A stretch of DNA of 64,000 nucleotides, taken from NCBI GenBank assembly GCA_965183875.1, contig CBCYMK010000006.1, forward strand, positions 47,098 through 111,097, written 5' to 3'. The notes under the pieces are model-generated. The model did no database searches, was not told the DNA's origin, and was given only the letters and a program-made list of their open reading frames with translations. How positions within the stretch are numbered: the first letter of the stretch is position 1; each line of letters opens with the position of its first letter. This stretch comes from UBA6772 sp965183875 (GTDB taxonomy: Bacteria > Bacteroidota > Bacteroidia > Flavobacteriales > UBA7430). The translations under genes and the position numbers were made by a program. This document shows, one piece after another, positions 26,871 to 35,567 of this stretch.

Positions 26871-29342
26871 TTAAAATTGTTGTCCAATAGAGAAGTGTGT
26901 TTGCCAACCGCTTTTCTCTGTAGCTCCTTCGAGTGGGTCGTAACCATGTCCGAAATCTACTCCTAACAAACCAAACATAGGCATGAAAATACGTATTCCT
27001 ACCCCAGCCGATCTTTTTACTTCAAAGGGATTAAAGTTTTGGAAGGAATCCCATGCGTTTCCTGCTTCAGCAAATGCAGTAGCATAAATGGTAGAGCTAG
27101 GATTTAATGATAAAGGGTAGCGCATTTCTAAATAATACTTACTGTAAATACTACCACCACCTGTTAAATGCTGCGATACAGCTTGGTTTGCATACCCTCT
27201 TAATCCAACTACTTCTCTACCATCCATTGCAAAGCCCGATAGTCCGTCTCCACCGATATAGAAACGTTCGAATGGAGGTAAGCCTACTTCGTCGTTATAG
27301 CTATTTAGGAAACCAAATTCACTGTGTGCTTTAATAACTAAGTTGGCAAATGGGTTGGTATACCATGTGCTACTAAATTTAAGTTTGAAATACTCCAACC
27401 ACTCGTACTTTTCTTCAAGGTTCATACTACTATAATCTTTGTTGTTAAACAAAGAGTAAGGAGGAGTGAAGTGTCCGGTAAGAGTAAATTGAGATCCCGC
27501 CTTAGGAAAAATAGGATCGAAAACTGAACTTCTAGAAAGCACCGATCTATAGGTAATGTTTTTCGATACCCCGTTGCTAAATCCAGGTACTAACTGTCGG
27601 TTAGATAGGGTGTATTGTTGGAAGCTCAAAGTTTGACTCGTAGAGAAATAGTCATCTGGCCAACGTAGTCTTTTACCTAAACCTAGGTTAACTCCCGTAA
27701 TATCCATTCTGTTTTCAACTGCATCGGTGCTGTAGTTTTGTATAGAGTGGTAAACGGTAAAACTCAATGAGTTTGGTTTGCTTCCACCTAGCCAAGGTTC
27801 CGTAAAAGAGAAAGAGTAGTTTTGAAAATACGAACCGTTTGAACTCGCTCTCAAAGAAATTTTCTGTCCATCGCCAGAGGGTAGTGGAGACCAGCCTTTT
27901 TTATTTAATATATTTTTGAGTGAGAAATTGTTGAAGGTTAATCCAAAAGTTCCTACCACTCTACCTGCTCCCCAGCCACCTTGTAATTCGATTTGATCAG
28001 ATGGCTTTTCTTCTACGGTATATTCTATGTCTACATTCCCAGTTTGAGGGTCTGGTTTTGGACTTACCCCTAGTGTTTGTGGGTTAAAATAATTTAACCT
28101 GTTTAGCTCTTCTTGAGAACGTATAACATCTGATCGACGGAATAACTCACCTGGTTTAGTTCTAATTTCACGCATTATTACATGCTCATTAGTTTTCGTA
28201 TTACCTATCACAGACACCTTATTGATGGTTGCCTGCTTCCCTTCGTAAATGCGAATTTCAAAATCTATAGAGTCTTCTTCAGCTAAAACTTCTACAGGGT
28301 CAATATTGAAAAATAAATAACCATCGTCCATATACAAAGAGCTGATGTCTGTTCCTGACATACTCATCTGTAGGCGTTCGTTCATCATTTTTTGGTCGTA
28401 TATATCACCTGCTTTAATTCCTAGTATTTGGTTGAGGAACTTGGAGTTGTATTTAGTATTACCCAACCATGAAATGTTTCTAAAGTGGTACTGTTGTCCT
28501 TCTTCTATAGTAAGGTTTATGCGGATTAATTTATCCGATACATCCAGTCTTTCTTCTTTTATTATTCGTGCATCTCTATACCCGTTTTCGTTATAAAGTG
28601 CAATTATGTTTTGTAAGTCAGTTTGGTAGGCCTCGTCTAAGAATTTAGAAGTTTTAAAAATTCTAAAGAAGCTTTTTTCTTTTGTTTCCTTTAACTGACG
28701 TTTTAATTTCTTGGTTTTGAACTTAGTTACCCCAGAGAAATTAATTTCACTAATTTTAATTTTCTCTCCTTTATTAATTTCTACTTCTAATATAACACTG
28801 GCAGCTACTGTAGTATCTACTTTCTGGTTAATAGTAACTTCTGTATTTAAATACCCCTTATCTGTAAAATATTCTTTTACGACGTATTGTGTGTTATTTA
28901 TCAGGTTGTCGTTTACAATTTTACCTCTAACGAGCTCCACCTTTTCTCTGATTTTATCAACTTCAGATTTCGATGCGCCTATGAAACCGAATTTAGATAA
29001 ACGAGGAAGCTCTACAAGGATTATATCAAGGAAGATATTGTTTCCTAGTATCTTACTAACTTCTATTTGTATGTCTGCAAATAAATTCTGTGCCCATAAC
29101 TTTGTTACTGCCTTAGAGATTTTTTCTCCAGGGATCATTATTTTCTCACCTACCGTTAAGCCCGATAGAGTGATGATCGCATTTTTGTCTAGGTTGGTAA
29201 TTCCTTTTATAGTAATACCTGCGACCTCATATTCTACCGGTCTTTCGTAAGACACGTTTTCGAGCGAATTCCCCAGATTTATTTGTGCGTTTAAAGGCGT
29301 AATAAAAAGGAAAAGTAAGGGTATAAAAAATAGTTTCTTCAT
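26871..29342 (-). CDS. bamA: Outer-membrane protein assembly factor BamA
   Basis: 823 residues from the ATG at 29342. The longer frame to 29375 starts inside uppS. Signal peptide MKKLFFIPLLFLFITPLNAQ, then POTRA repeats from about 45 to 420 (AGITIKGITNLDKNAIITLS; KISEINFSGVTKF; TINKVSVIGNTKT), and an Omp85 barrel (about 450-823, with RGYANQAVS and the terminal FSIGQQF). It folds beta-barrels into the outer membrane. The stop of uppS is 2 bases before its start. Confidence 0.95.
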   Translation of the reverse strand: MKKLFFIPLLFLFITPLNAQINLGNSLENVSYERPVEYEVAGITIKGITNLDKNAIITLSGLTVGEKIMIPGEKISKAVTKLWAQNLFADIQIEVSKILGNNIFLDIILVELPRLSKFGFIGASKSEVDKIREKVELVRGKIVNDNLINNTQYVVKEYFTDKGYLNTEVTINQKVDTTVAASVILEVEINKGEKIKISEINFSGVTKFKTKKLKRQLKETKEKSFFRIFKTSKFLDEAYQTDLQNIIALYNENGYRDARIIKEERLDVSDKLIRINLTIEEGQQYHFRNISWLGNTKYNSKFLNQILGIKAGDIYDQKMMNERLQMSMSGTDISSLYMDDGYLFFNIDPVEVLAEEDSIDFEIRIYEGKQATINKVSVIGNTKTNEHVIMREIRTKPGELFRRSDVIRSQEELNRLNYFNPQTLGVSPKPDPQTGNVDIEYTVEEKPSDQIELQGGWGAGRVVGTFGLTFNNFSLKNILNKKGWSPLPSGDGQKISLRASSNGSYFQNYSFSFTEPWLGGSKPNSLSFTVYHSIQNYSTDAVENRMDITGVNLGLGKRLRWPDDYFSTSQTLSFQQYTLSNRQLVPGFSNGVSKNITYRSVLSRSSVFDPIFPKAGSQFTLTGHFTPPYSLFNNKDYSSMNLEEKYEWLEYFKLKFSSTWYTNPFANLVIKAHSEFGFLNSYNDEVGLPPFERFYIGGDGLSGFAMDGREVVGLRGYANQAVSQHLTGGGSIYSKYYLEMRYPLSLNPSSTIYATAFAEAGNAWDSFQNFNPFEVKRSAGVGIRIFMPMFGLLGVDFGHGYDPLEGATEKSGWQTHFSIGQQF

Positions 29343-29343
29343 G

Positions 29344-30090
29344 TTATTTATTGAGCTGTTCGCTAGTCTTTCCAAATCTTCGTTCTCTATGTTGGTATTC
29401 TATAACTGCAGTAAACAGGTCGTCTTTTTTAAAGTCGGGCCATAATACTGGAGTAAAATATAATTCAGTATAAGCTAATTGCCATAATAGGAAATTACTT
29501 ATTCTTTGTTCTCCACTAGTCCTAATTAATAAATCAGGGTCTGGTAGGCTTTCTGTATATAAGTGTGAATCTATTAATTCACTGTTTATTTCCTCGGTGC
29601 TAATTTCGTTTTTTAAGACTGCTTCTGCAATAGATTTTACTGCCGAAGTAATTTCTTTTCTCGAGCTATAACTCAAAGCAAAAATTAAATTTAAGCCTGT
29701 ATTATTTGCCGTTTGTGCTACCACATCAGCAAACTTGCGTTTACATCTTTTAGGGAGCTCTTCGGTATCGCCAATGGTAATAATTTTCACCTTATTCTCC
29801 ATAAAGCCATCTAGCTCTTTGGTTAATGAATCCACCATTAGTTCCATTAAGGCGTTTACTTCTAGCTTAGGGCGGTTCCAGTTCTCAGTAGAGAAGGTGT
29901 ATAAGGTTAGGTATTTTACTCCTACCTCACTGCAAGCCTGTACTACTTCTCTAACAGCTTTAACCCCACTTTTATGACCTATAGCGCGTAAGAAACCATT
30001 TTTTTTCGCCCATCTACCATTCCCGTCCATCACAACGGCAATATGTTGAGGAATCTTATCTTTATTAATGTTTTTTAACAATGAACTCAT
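29344..30090 (-). CDS. uppS: Isoprenyl transferase (undecaprenyl diphosphate synthase)
   Basis: 248 residues. The catalytic loop VVMDGNGRWAKKNG and the RAIGHKSG segment are in the N-terminus. LYTFSTENWNRP, DLLIRTSGEQRISNFLLWQ and ELYFTPVLWPDF follow. It makes the C55 lipid carrier for peptidoglycan and O-antigen. It is placed directly between the porG-like gene (0-base gap) and bamA, the same order as PG0189-PG0192 in Porphyromonas gingivalis. Confidence 0.96.
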   Translation of the reverse strand: MSSLLKNINKDKIPQHIAVVMDGNGRWAKKNGFLRAIGHKSGVKAVREVVQACSEVGVKYLTLYTFSTENWNRPKLEVNALMELMVDSLTKELDGFMENKVKIITIGDTEELPKRCKRKFADVVAQTANNTGLNLIFALSYSSRKEITSAVKSIAEAVLKNEISTEEINSELIDSHLYTESLPDPDLLIRTSGEQRISNFLLWQLAYTELYFTPVLWPDFKKDDLFTAVIEYQHRERRFGKTSEQLNK

Positions 30091-30903
30091 TTAGGGTAGC
30101 AATGCTTTAGGGCATTTATTAGGTTTGTTTCTGATCTTATAGCTGATGGTAAATCCTGTGAAATTATACCAGTCGTTGTTATTTTTGTTTCCTCTACTCT
30201 TTCCATTTGTGATTGCTACATCCGATGGATTACTCCATTGAGCAGCTTCATCACTGAGTAAATTGGGGTCTATATACACCGTGCTTACATCATCTAAGTA
30301 GTCAGTTTGTGCAGACCTCCAGGTGTATTCAAAAGCGAGAGACCACTTTTTACTCACATTCATTTTATAGCCAAAACCAAATGGTATGGCTACGGCCATT
30401 CTGCTATATTTTTTACCCGTATTTGAAATATTCGTTCCTTGCCCTTCGGTACCAATAGGTTGAAGTTCTATTTGGGTGCCCATAACTTTTGGGTTAAATA
30501 GAATTCCAGAAATCCCAGCAAATATATAAGGGCTATAGGTTGTTTTCCTTCTACGTGTACTAAACTTAAAAAAGTTGAATTCAAAACCGAGGTTGAGATC
30601 AATAATAGAAGATTCAAAACTTAAATTCCTTGCAATGGTATTTGGATTTGAAGCCCATTGATCTGTAGCCTTAATTTTACCTACTTGAATACTCGTTCTA
30701 AAACTAAGGTAATCATGAGCGTTTTTTTTATACATAAAGCCTATAGCAGGCGATTGATGTAATAAAGATTTTTCGGCCTTCTCATACCCTACATCTCCAT
30801 AGTAGCCAGAGCTACCCACAAAAAAACCGAATTCGTTTTTCTGGGCATATCCTACTCTAAATATGAATAAGGTGAATAGTAAAAAAAGATATTTCTTTGT
30901 CAT
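30091..30903 (-). CDS. porG: PorG-like outer-membrane protein (DUF6089 family)
   Basis: 270 residues with a signal peptide (residues 1-20, ending GYAQ). The N-terminal strand pattern 'NEFGFFVGSSGYYGDVGY' and barrel strands throughout (RTSIQVGKIKA, SSIIDLNLGFEFNFFKF, YSPYIFAGISGILFNP, AFEYTWRSAQTDYLDDVS) fit the DUF6089 family. PorG is an outer-membrane component of type IX secretion in P. gingivalis, where it sits beside uppS and bamA as here. The symbol is given on family and synteny; experimental equivalence is not shown. A TATATTTG box lies 19 bases upstream. Confidence 0.82.
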   Translation of the reverse strand: MTKKYLFLLFTLFIFRVGYAQKNEFGFFVGSSGYYGDVGYEKAEKSLLHQSPAIGFMYKKNAHDYLSFRTSIQVGKIKATDQWASNPNTIARNLSFESSIIDLNLGFEFNFFKFSTRRRKTTYSPYIFAGISGILFNPKVMGTQIELQPIGTEGQGTNISNTGKKYSRMAVAIPFGFGYKMNVSKKWSLAFEYTWRSAQTDYLDDVSTVYIDPNLLSDEAAQWSNPSDVAITNGKSRGNKNNNDWYNFTGFTISYKIRNKPNKCPKALLP

Positions 30904-30922
30904 AAAGCGCTTCGAAAGTTTG

Positions 30923-30930
30923 CAAATATA
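30923..30930 (-). promoter_or_regulatory. TAnnTTTG -7 box for the porG-uppS-bamA-skp operon
   Basis: TATATTTG on the minus strand, 19 bases before the ATG at 30903. All four downstream genes are tightly packed, so this may be the main promoter for the operon. Confidence 0.5.
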
Positions 30931-30953
30931 GTGTTTTACTTGTGTTTAAAGAA

Positions 30954-31832
30954 CTAATTCCTTTTGTCTAAACCCCATAGTAATTTATTGCGTAATGTAC
31001 TTGCAAAATCTTGAGTCTCAGTCTCAACCATATTGATCTTAAAGGCTTCTTTTTTTATGGTCAATTCTATCCCTGCATCAATCGTTTGTATACGAGAATC
31101 GAGTGCTACCAAAAACTGATTGGCCCTACCTTCAACTTTCACTTTAACTTCAAACTCGTCACTAATAACGAGTGGTCTAACATTTAAATTGTGTGGTGCA
31201 ATAGGGGTAATTATAAAATTGTTTGAACCCGGCATCACAATAGGGCCTCCACAACTTAAAGAGTAACCTGTAGACCCTGTAGGAGTAGCTATTATTAAGC
31301 CGTCTGCCCAGTAAGAATTGAGGTACTGGTCGTTGATATACGTAGTAATAGTAATCATCGAGGTGGTATCTTTTCTAGAAATTGTTACTTCGTTTAGAGC
31401 GAAGTTTAGGTCTCCAAAAATAGGTTGATCCGTTTCGAGTTTCAATAAAGTACGCTCGTCAATACTGTACTTTTTATTTATTAATTGTTTAATCGTTTTT
31501 GGGATTTGGTCTTTGGCAATATCGGCTAAGAATCCTAAACGACCGGTGTTTACTCCAATAATAGGAATTCCAGAATCTCTAATTATTGTAGTTGCATCTA
31601 GTATAGTACCATCGCCACCCACACTCACAAATAAATCTATGTCGTTTTTTAGTTCTTCATAGGTATTAAATGTGTTTAAGAATAGGTTTAAATTTGTTTG
31701 TTGCGAGAGGAAATCATAAAAGGGCTCGTACACCATAATTTCCATTTGTGATTTCTCTAGTTCTAGAAAAAGTTCTAGTACAAAGGGAGCTACCTCTTCT
31801 TGGAATTGTTTTCCATAAACAGCTACTTTCAT
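30954..31832 (-). CDS. nadK: NAD kinase
   Basis: 292 residues. The signature SVGGDGTILDATTIIRDSGI with the GGDG motif, then GVNTGRLGFLAD, and the NAD-binding TPTGSTGYSLSCGGPIV are present, with the conserved PIAPHNLNVRP segment. It phosphorylates NAD to NADP. It follows the CBS protein by 3 bases and probably shares its promoter at 32515-32522. Confidence 0.96.
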   Translation of the reverse strand: MKVAVYGKQFQEEVAPFVLELFLELEKSQMEIMVYEPFYDFLSQQTNLNLFLNTFNTYEELKNDIDLFVSVGGDGTILDATTIIRDSGIPIIGVNTGRLGFLADIAKDQIPKTIKQLINKKYSIDERTLLKLETDQPIFGDLNFALNEVTISRKDTTSMITITTYINDQYLNSYWADGLIIATPTGSTGYSLSCGGPIVMPGSNNFIITPIAPHNLNVRPLVISDEFEVKVKVEGRANQFLVALDSRIQTIDAGIELTIKKEAFKINMVETETQDFASTLRNKLLWGLDKRN

Positions 31833-31835
31833 AAC

Positions 31836-32498
31836 TTATATGTTCAAGTATCTAATGAAAGAATCGAACCGATCGTCCAACCCTTTTTGGTGAATATTCT
31901 TATGATAGGTAGCGATAATTTTATATTCATATCGCTCAAATGTTTGTATTATACTCGACAGTTCTTCTCTGTTAATCTTTAAGATTACTTCTAAAACAGT
32001 CGGTTCTTTTTTCTTTGGTAAACATACACAGCTAATAATTTTAGCGTCGCTAGACTCAACTATTTGTGCAATTTGTACCAGGCTGTAGTTTTTTTGTTCC
32101 ACCTCTAGGTGTAGCAAACCACTCAAGTCATCTACACTTAACCATTCGCAGGTTTTTTTAAATAAATCTGTCGAACTTAAGGATCCTAGGTATTTTTTAT
32201 CTGCATCTACCACTGGGAGAATGCATAAATTGGTGTTTAGAAAGTAGCTTAAGGCTGAATAAATATGCTCTTCTTCTAAAATGTCATGCTTCAGTAGGTC
32301 ATCCTGTAAATCTCTTAATAAAACACTCTCAGATAAATTTAAAGCAGTCTCTTCTTCCAGTAAGCCTACATATCCTTTAGGTCCAATAACGGGAATTTGC
32401 AGCAGTTTATACTCTTCAAAATAGTGAAGAGCAGCCTTTATCGAGTCCGATAAATAAAGGACTGGAATCTGAGATTGTATTAATTCGCTTACGATCAT
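31836..32498 (-). CDS. CBS-domain protein
   Basis: 220 residues. Two CBS motifs at about 1-60 (MIVSELIQSQIPVLYLSDSI..LQIPVIGPKGYVGLL) and 60-120 (SYFLNTNLCILPVVDADKKYLG), then a ~100-residue region of ACT-like alternation. CBS pairs usually sense adenosyl ligands. Its fixed place between pdxJ and nadK suggests a regulator of one of these cofactor routes, which is inference from position. Confidence 0.85.
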   Translation of the reverse strand: MIVSELIQSQIPVLYLSDSIKAALHYFEEYKLLQIPVIGPKGYVGLLEEETALNLSESVLLRDLQDDLLKHDILEEEHIYSALSYFLNTNLCILPVVDADKKYLGSLSSTDLFKKTCEWLSVDDLSGLLHLEVEQKNYSLVQIAQIVESSDAKIISCVCLPKKKEPTVLEVILKINREELSSIIQTFERYEYKIIATYHKNIHQKGLDDRFDSFIRYLNI

Positions 32499-32514
32499 AA
32501 ATCAATGCTTCGTA

Positions 32515-32522
32515 CAAACTTA
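32515..32522 (-). promoter_or_regulatory. TAnnTTTG -7 box for the CBS-nadK operon
   Basis: TAAGTTTG on the minus strand, 16 bases before the ATG at 32498. Confidence 0.55.
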
Positions 32523-32530
32523 GTATTTTT

Positions 32531-32538
32531 TAACTTTG
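32531..32538 (+). promoter_or_regulatory. TAnnTTTG -7 box for pdxJ
   Basis: TAACTTTG, 33 bases before the pdxJ ATG. It is only 8 bases from the opposite-strand box at 32515-32522, so the two promoters overlap back to back. Confidence 0.55.
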
Positions 32539-32571
32539 CCCTCAGTAATTACGTACTAAAAAAGTGAAATT

Positions 32572-33288
32572 ATGACTCGATTGAGTGTAAACATAAATAA
32601 GATAGCAACATTACGAAATGCTCGAGGGCACAATACACCTGATTTATTAAAGGTAGCTCAAGATATAGAGCGTTTTGGTGCTGAGGGTATTACGGTTCAC
32701 CCTAGACCCGACGAGCGTCATATTCGCTATGCCGATGTAAGAAATTTAAGTCCTTTATTAAAAACAGAATTCAATGTTGAAGGATACCCTAATCGTGTAT
32801 TTATAGATTTGGTTAAAGAGGTAAAGCCGGCTCAAGTAACCTTGGTACCTGACTTACCTGGTGCTCTAACTTCTAATGCTGGCTGGGATACCGTAAAAAA
32901 TAAATCTTTATTAACAGAGGTGATTTCGGAGTTTAAAAGCGAAGGAATACGAACTTCTATTTTTGTAGGGACCGATTTAAGTCTCTTAGAAGGGGCTAAA
33001 ATTATAGGGGCTGAACGGGTAGAATTGTATACCGAGCCTTATGCTGATAGGTATGCTGTGGATAGAGATACTGCTGTGAAACCTTTCGTTGAAGCTGGTG
33101 CTTTGGCCGAAAAATTGGACTTGGGTTTAAATGCAGGTCACGATTTGAATTTAGATAATTTAAGGTTTTTTGCTGAGCAGGTTCCTGCACTAATGGAGGT
33201 TTCTATTGGCCATGCCTTAATCTCTGATGCTCTTTATTACGGTTTAGAAAATACGGTACAAATGTATTTAGCTCGATTAAATGACTAA
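32572..33288 (+). CDS. pdxJ: Pyridoxine 5'-phosphate synthase
   Basis: 238 residues, a TIM-barrel enzyme that joins 1-deoxyxylulose 5-phosphate and 3-amino-2-oxopropyl phosphate to form pyridoxine 5'-phosphate. Motifs: RLSVNINKIATLRNAR, GITVHPRPDERHI, VTLVPDLPG, RVELYTEPYADRY and LGLNAGHDLNLDNL. The C-terminus overlaps the next gene by 8 bases. Confidence 0.96.
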   Translation: MTRLSVNINKIATLRNARGHNTPDLLKVAQDIERFGAEGITVHPRPDERHIRYADVRNLSPLLKTEFNVEGYPNRVFIDLVKEVKPAQVTLVPDLPGALTSNAGWDTVKNKSLLTEVISEFKSEGIRTSIFVGTDLSLLEGAKIIGAERVELYTEPYADRYAVDRDTAVKPFVEAGALAEKLDLGLNAGHDLNLDNLRFFAEQVPALMEVSIGHALISDALYYGLENTVQMYLARLND

Positions 33289-34051
33289 GCTCTTACATTC
33301 TAAAGTATTTGGTGAAGGCAAACCCTTGGTTGTGCTACACGGTTTGTTCGGTATGCTCGATAATTGGCAAGGTTTAGCCAAGCAGTTTGGGCAGTTTTTC
33401 GAAACCCATATTATCGATCAACGTAACCACGGAAAGTCTTTTCACGATTCTTCGCATAGCTACGATCTAATGTGTGCTGATTTATTGGCTTACCTAGATC
33501 ACCATAAATTAGACAAGGTTTATATAGTTGGTCATTCTATGGGAGGTAAAGCTGCAATGCTTTTTGCTTGTAACTACCCAGACCGTGTAGAGAAGCTAGT
33601 GGTGGTCGATATAGCACCCAAATATTACGCGCCCCATCATCAAGAGATATTAGCGGGTTTACATGCCGTAGAAAAGGCAGGAGTTCAATCGCGAAAGCAA
33701 GCTGATGAGCTCTTGGCTAGCCATTTTTCTCAGCTGGGAATACGTCAATTTTTATTGAAAAACTTATATTGGAAAACGAAAGAAGAACTAAGTTTTAAGT
33801 TTAACCTTTCTGCTTTATCCGATGAAATTCTAAATGTAGGCGAGGCTTTAGCAGAAGATGCTATTTATAAGGAGCCCACACTCTTTATAGACGGTGGTAA
33901 TTCGAATTATATACTCCCAGAGGATATAGAATTGATAGAAACTCATTTTCCAGATGCAGAAGTCGTAACCATAGACAATGCTGGCCATTGGGTACATGCC
34001 GAAAATCCAACTGACTTTTTCGAAGAAGTAAGTCGATTTTTAATCTATTAG
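33281..34051 (+). CDS. Alpha/beta-fold hydrolase (YbfF-like esterase)
   Basis: 256 residues. The nucleophile elbow is VGHSMGGKAAM, the oxyanion motif is VLHGLFGMLDNWQG, and the catalytic His is in DNAGHWVHAENP. The pattern IIDQRNHGKSFHD is typical of the YbfF-type acyl-ester hydrolases. The substrate is unknown. It overlaps pdxJ by 8 bases and is probably coupled to it. Confidence 0.88.
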   Translation: MTKLLHSKVFGEGKPLVVLHGLFGMLDNWQGLAKQFGQFFETHIIDQRNHGKSFHDSSHSYDLMCADLLAYLDHHKLDKVYIVGHSMGGKAAMLFACNYPDRVEKLVVVDIAPKYYAPHHQEILAGLHAVEKAGVQSRKQADELLASHFSQLGIRQFLLKNLYWKTKEELSFKFNLSALSDEILNVGEALAEDAIYKEPTLFIDGGNSNYILPEDIELIETHFPDAEVVTIDNAGHWVHAENPTDFFEEVSRFLIY

Positions 34052-34127
34052 GAACAGTTAAGAATCCTTATTAGCTCCCCTAGTTCTTAAATTTCTATAT
34101 TTAACCAATTTTAAAAATAAACGCAAC

Positions 34128-35378
34128 ATGGAATCTTCTCCTCTATTTACAAACGATGCTTCTGTTTTAGGAATCCTCGTGATGGTATTAGCATTTATAT
34201 TTTATACCTCCTCCTCAACTAATCCATTTTGGAAGAAGTTTTATACCTATATACCTTCTTTATTACTGTGTTATTTCTTGCCTTCTATATTAAATTCTTT
34301 GGGCGTGATCTCTGGAGAAGAGTCAGGACTGTATTTTATGGCTTCTCGCTATTTATTACCGGCTTCGCTAGTGTTACTTACCCTAAGTATAGATTTGAAA
34401 GGAGTAGTAGCCTTAGGTCCTAAAGCGATAATTATGTTCTTGGCGGGTACTTTTGGTATTGTTGTAGGGGGTCCATTAACCATAATTTTACTGTCTTATA
34501 TATCTCCCGACTTAGTAGGTGGTGTAGGTCCTGATGCTGTGTGGCGTGGATTGGCTACTATTGCAGGTTCTTGGATTGGTGGTGGAGCTAATCAAACAGC
34601 CATGAAAGAAATGTTTGGCAGTAGCGATAAACTTTTTAGTGCTATGATTACCGTAGACGTTATTGTAGCTAATGTATGGATGGCTTTCCTATTGTATGGT
34701 GCTGGAATTTCTGAAAAAGTAGATAAGTGGTTTAAAGCTGATTCTTCTTCTATAGAGACCTTAAAAAATAATTTAGCGGATTACCAATCAAAAGTAACAC
34801 GTATTCCTACTCTTACCGACCTAATGGTGATTGTAGCTATAGGAATTGGTTTGACCGGGATTTCTCATATGGGAGCAGATGTAATTGCTCCTTGGGTAGA
34901 GTCGAATGCACCTCAACTGGCAAAGTTTAGTTTAACTTCTAAGTTCTTCTGGTTGATTGTTATTGCTACTACTGGAGGATTAATCCTATCGTTTACAAAA
35001 TTAAAGAAATACGAGGGTGCTGGAGCTTCAAAAGTAGGTAGTTTGTTCTTGTATATCCTTGTAGCTACTATAGGTATGAAGATGGATGCCTTGGCGATTT
35101 TAGAAACCCCCGGTTTATTCTTAATCGGAATTATATGGATGTTAATTCACGTAACGGTTTTATTGGTAGTGGGTAAAATTATTAAAGCCCCATTTTTCTT
35201 TGTAGCAGTTGGTTCACAAGCCAATGTGGGTGGTGCCGCTTCTGCTCCAATTGTAGCTTCTGCTTTTCACCCTGCTCTTGCTCCTGTAGGAGTTCTATTG
35301 GCTGTTTTTGGTTATGCTTTAGGAACGTATGCTGCGTGGTTCTGTGCAGTATTAATGCAGTCTGCTGCTGGGATGTAG
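34128..35378 (+). CDS. DUF819 family integral membrane protein
   Basis: 416 residues with about eleven hydrophobic segments from residue 10 to the C-terminus. Family landmarks: 'WIGGGANQTAMKEMFG', 'GIGLTGISHMGAD', 'VGSQANVGGAASAPIVASAF' and a C-terminal 'GTYAAWFCAVLMQSAAGM'. The two glycine-rich loops resemble ion or substrate sites in other transporters, but the substrate of DUF819 is not known. It stands alone between the hydrolase and trpS. Confidence 0.88.
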   Translation: MESSPLFTNDASVLGILVMVLAFIFYTSSSTNPFWKKFYTYIPSLLLCYFLPSILNSLGVISGEESGLYFMASRYLLPASLVLLTLSIDLKGVVALGPKAIIMFLAGTFGIVVGGPLTIILLSYISPDLVGGVGPDAVWRGLATIAGSWIGGGANQTAMKEMFGSSDKLFSAMITVDVIVANVWMAFLLYGAGISEKVDKWFKADSSSIETLKNNLADYQSKVTRIPTLTDLMVIVAIGIGLTGISHMGADVIAPWVESNAPQLAKFSLTSKFFWLIVIATTGGLILSFTKLKKYEGAGASKVGSLFLYILVATIGMKMDALAILETPGLFLIGIIWMLIHVTVLLVVGKIIKAPFFFVAVGSQANVGGAASAPIVASAFHPALAPVGVLLAVFGYALGTYAAWFCAVLMQSAAGM

Positions 35379-35427
35379 GTAGGGTAATAGGAATGACTGA
35401 TGACTAATGATGAATTAATAATTGTTG

Positions 35428-35451
35428 GTCTTCGATAAGCTCAGACTGACA
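35428..35451. repeat. REP-like intergenic element
   Basis: Minus strand reads TGTCAGTCTGAGCTTATCGA followed by AGAC, close to the 7457 and 43342 copies. It lies in the 189-base gap between DUF819 and trpS, which otherwise shows nothing I recognise. Confidence 0.55.
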
Positions 35452-35567
35452 CACATACAGGTAAGTAATGAGTTTTAAGTAAAAAAGTGCTTAACACCAA
35501 TCTACAAAACATTAATCTTCTGTATTCTTACTCCTGAGTTCTACATTTACCCTCTTAGTTACTCTAT

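Noticed and set aside
28711..29250. A 179-residue open frame on the plus strand inside bamA
   Set aside because: It runs opposite to a well-supported gene, has no signal or motif, and follows from the AT-rich codon pattern. Other antisense frames (for example 22817-23158 and 43961-44449) were dropped for the same reason.
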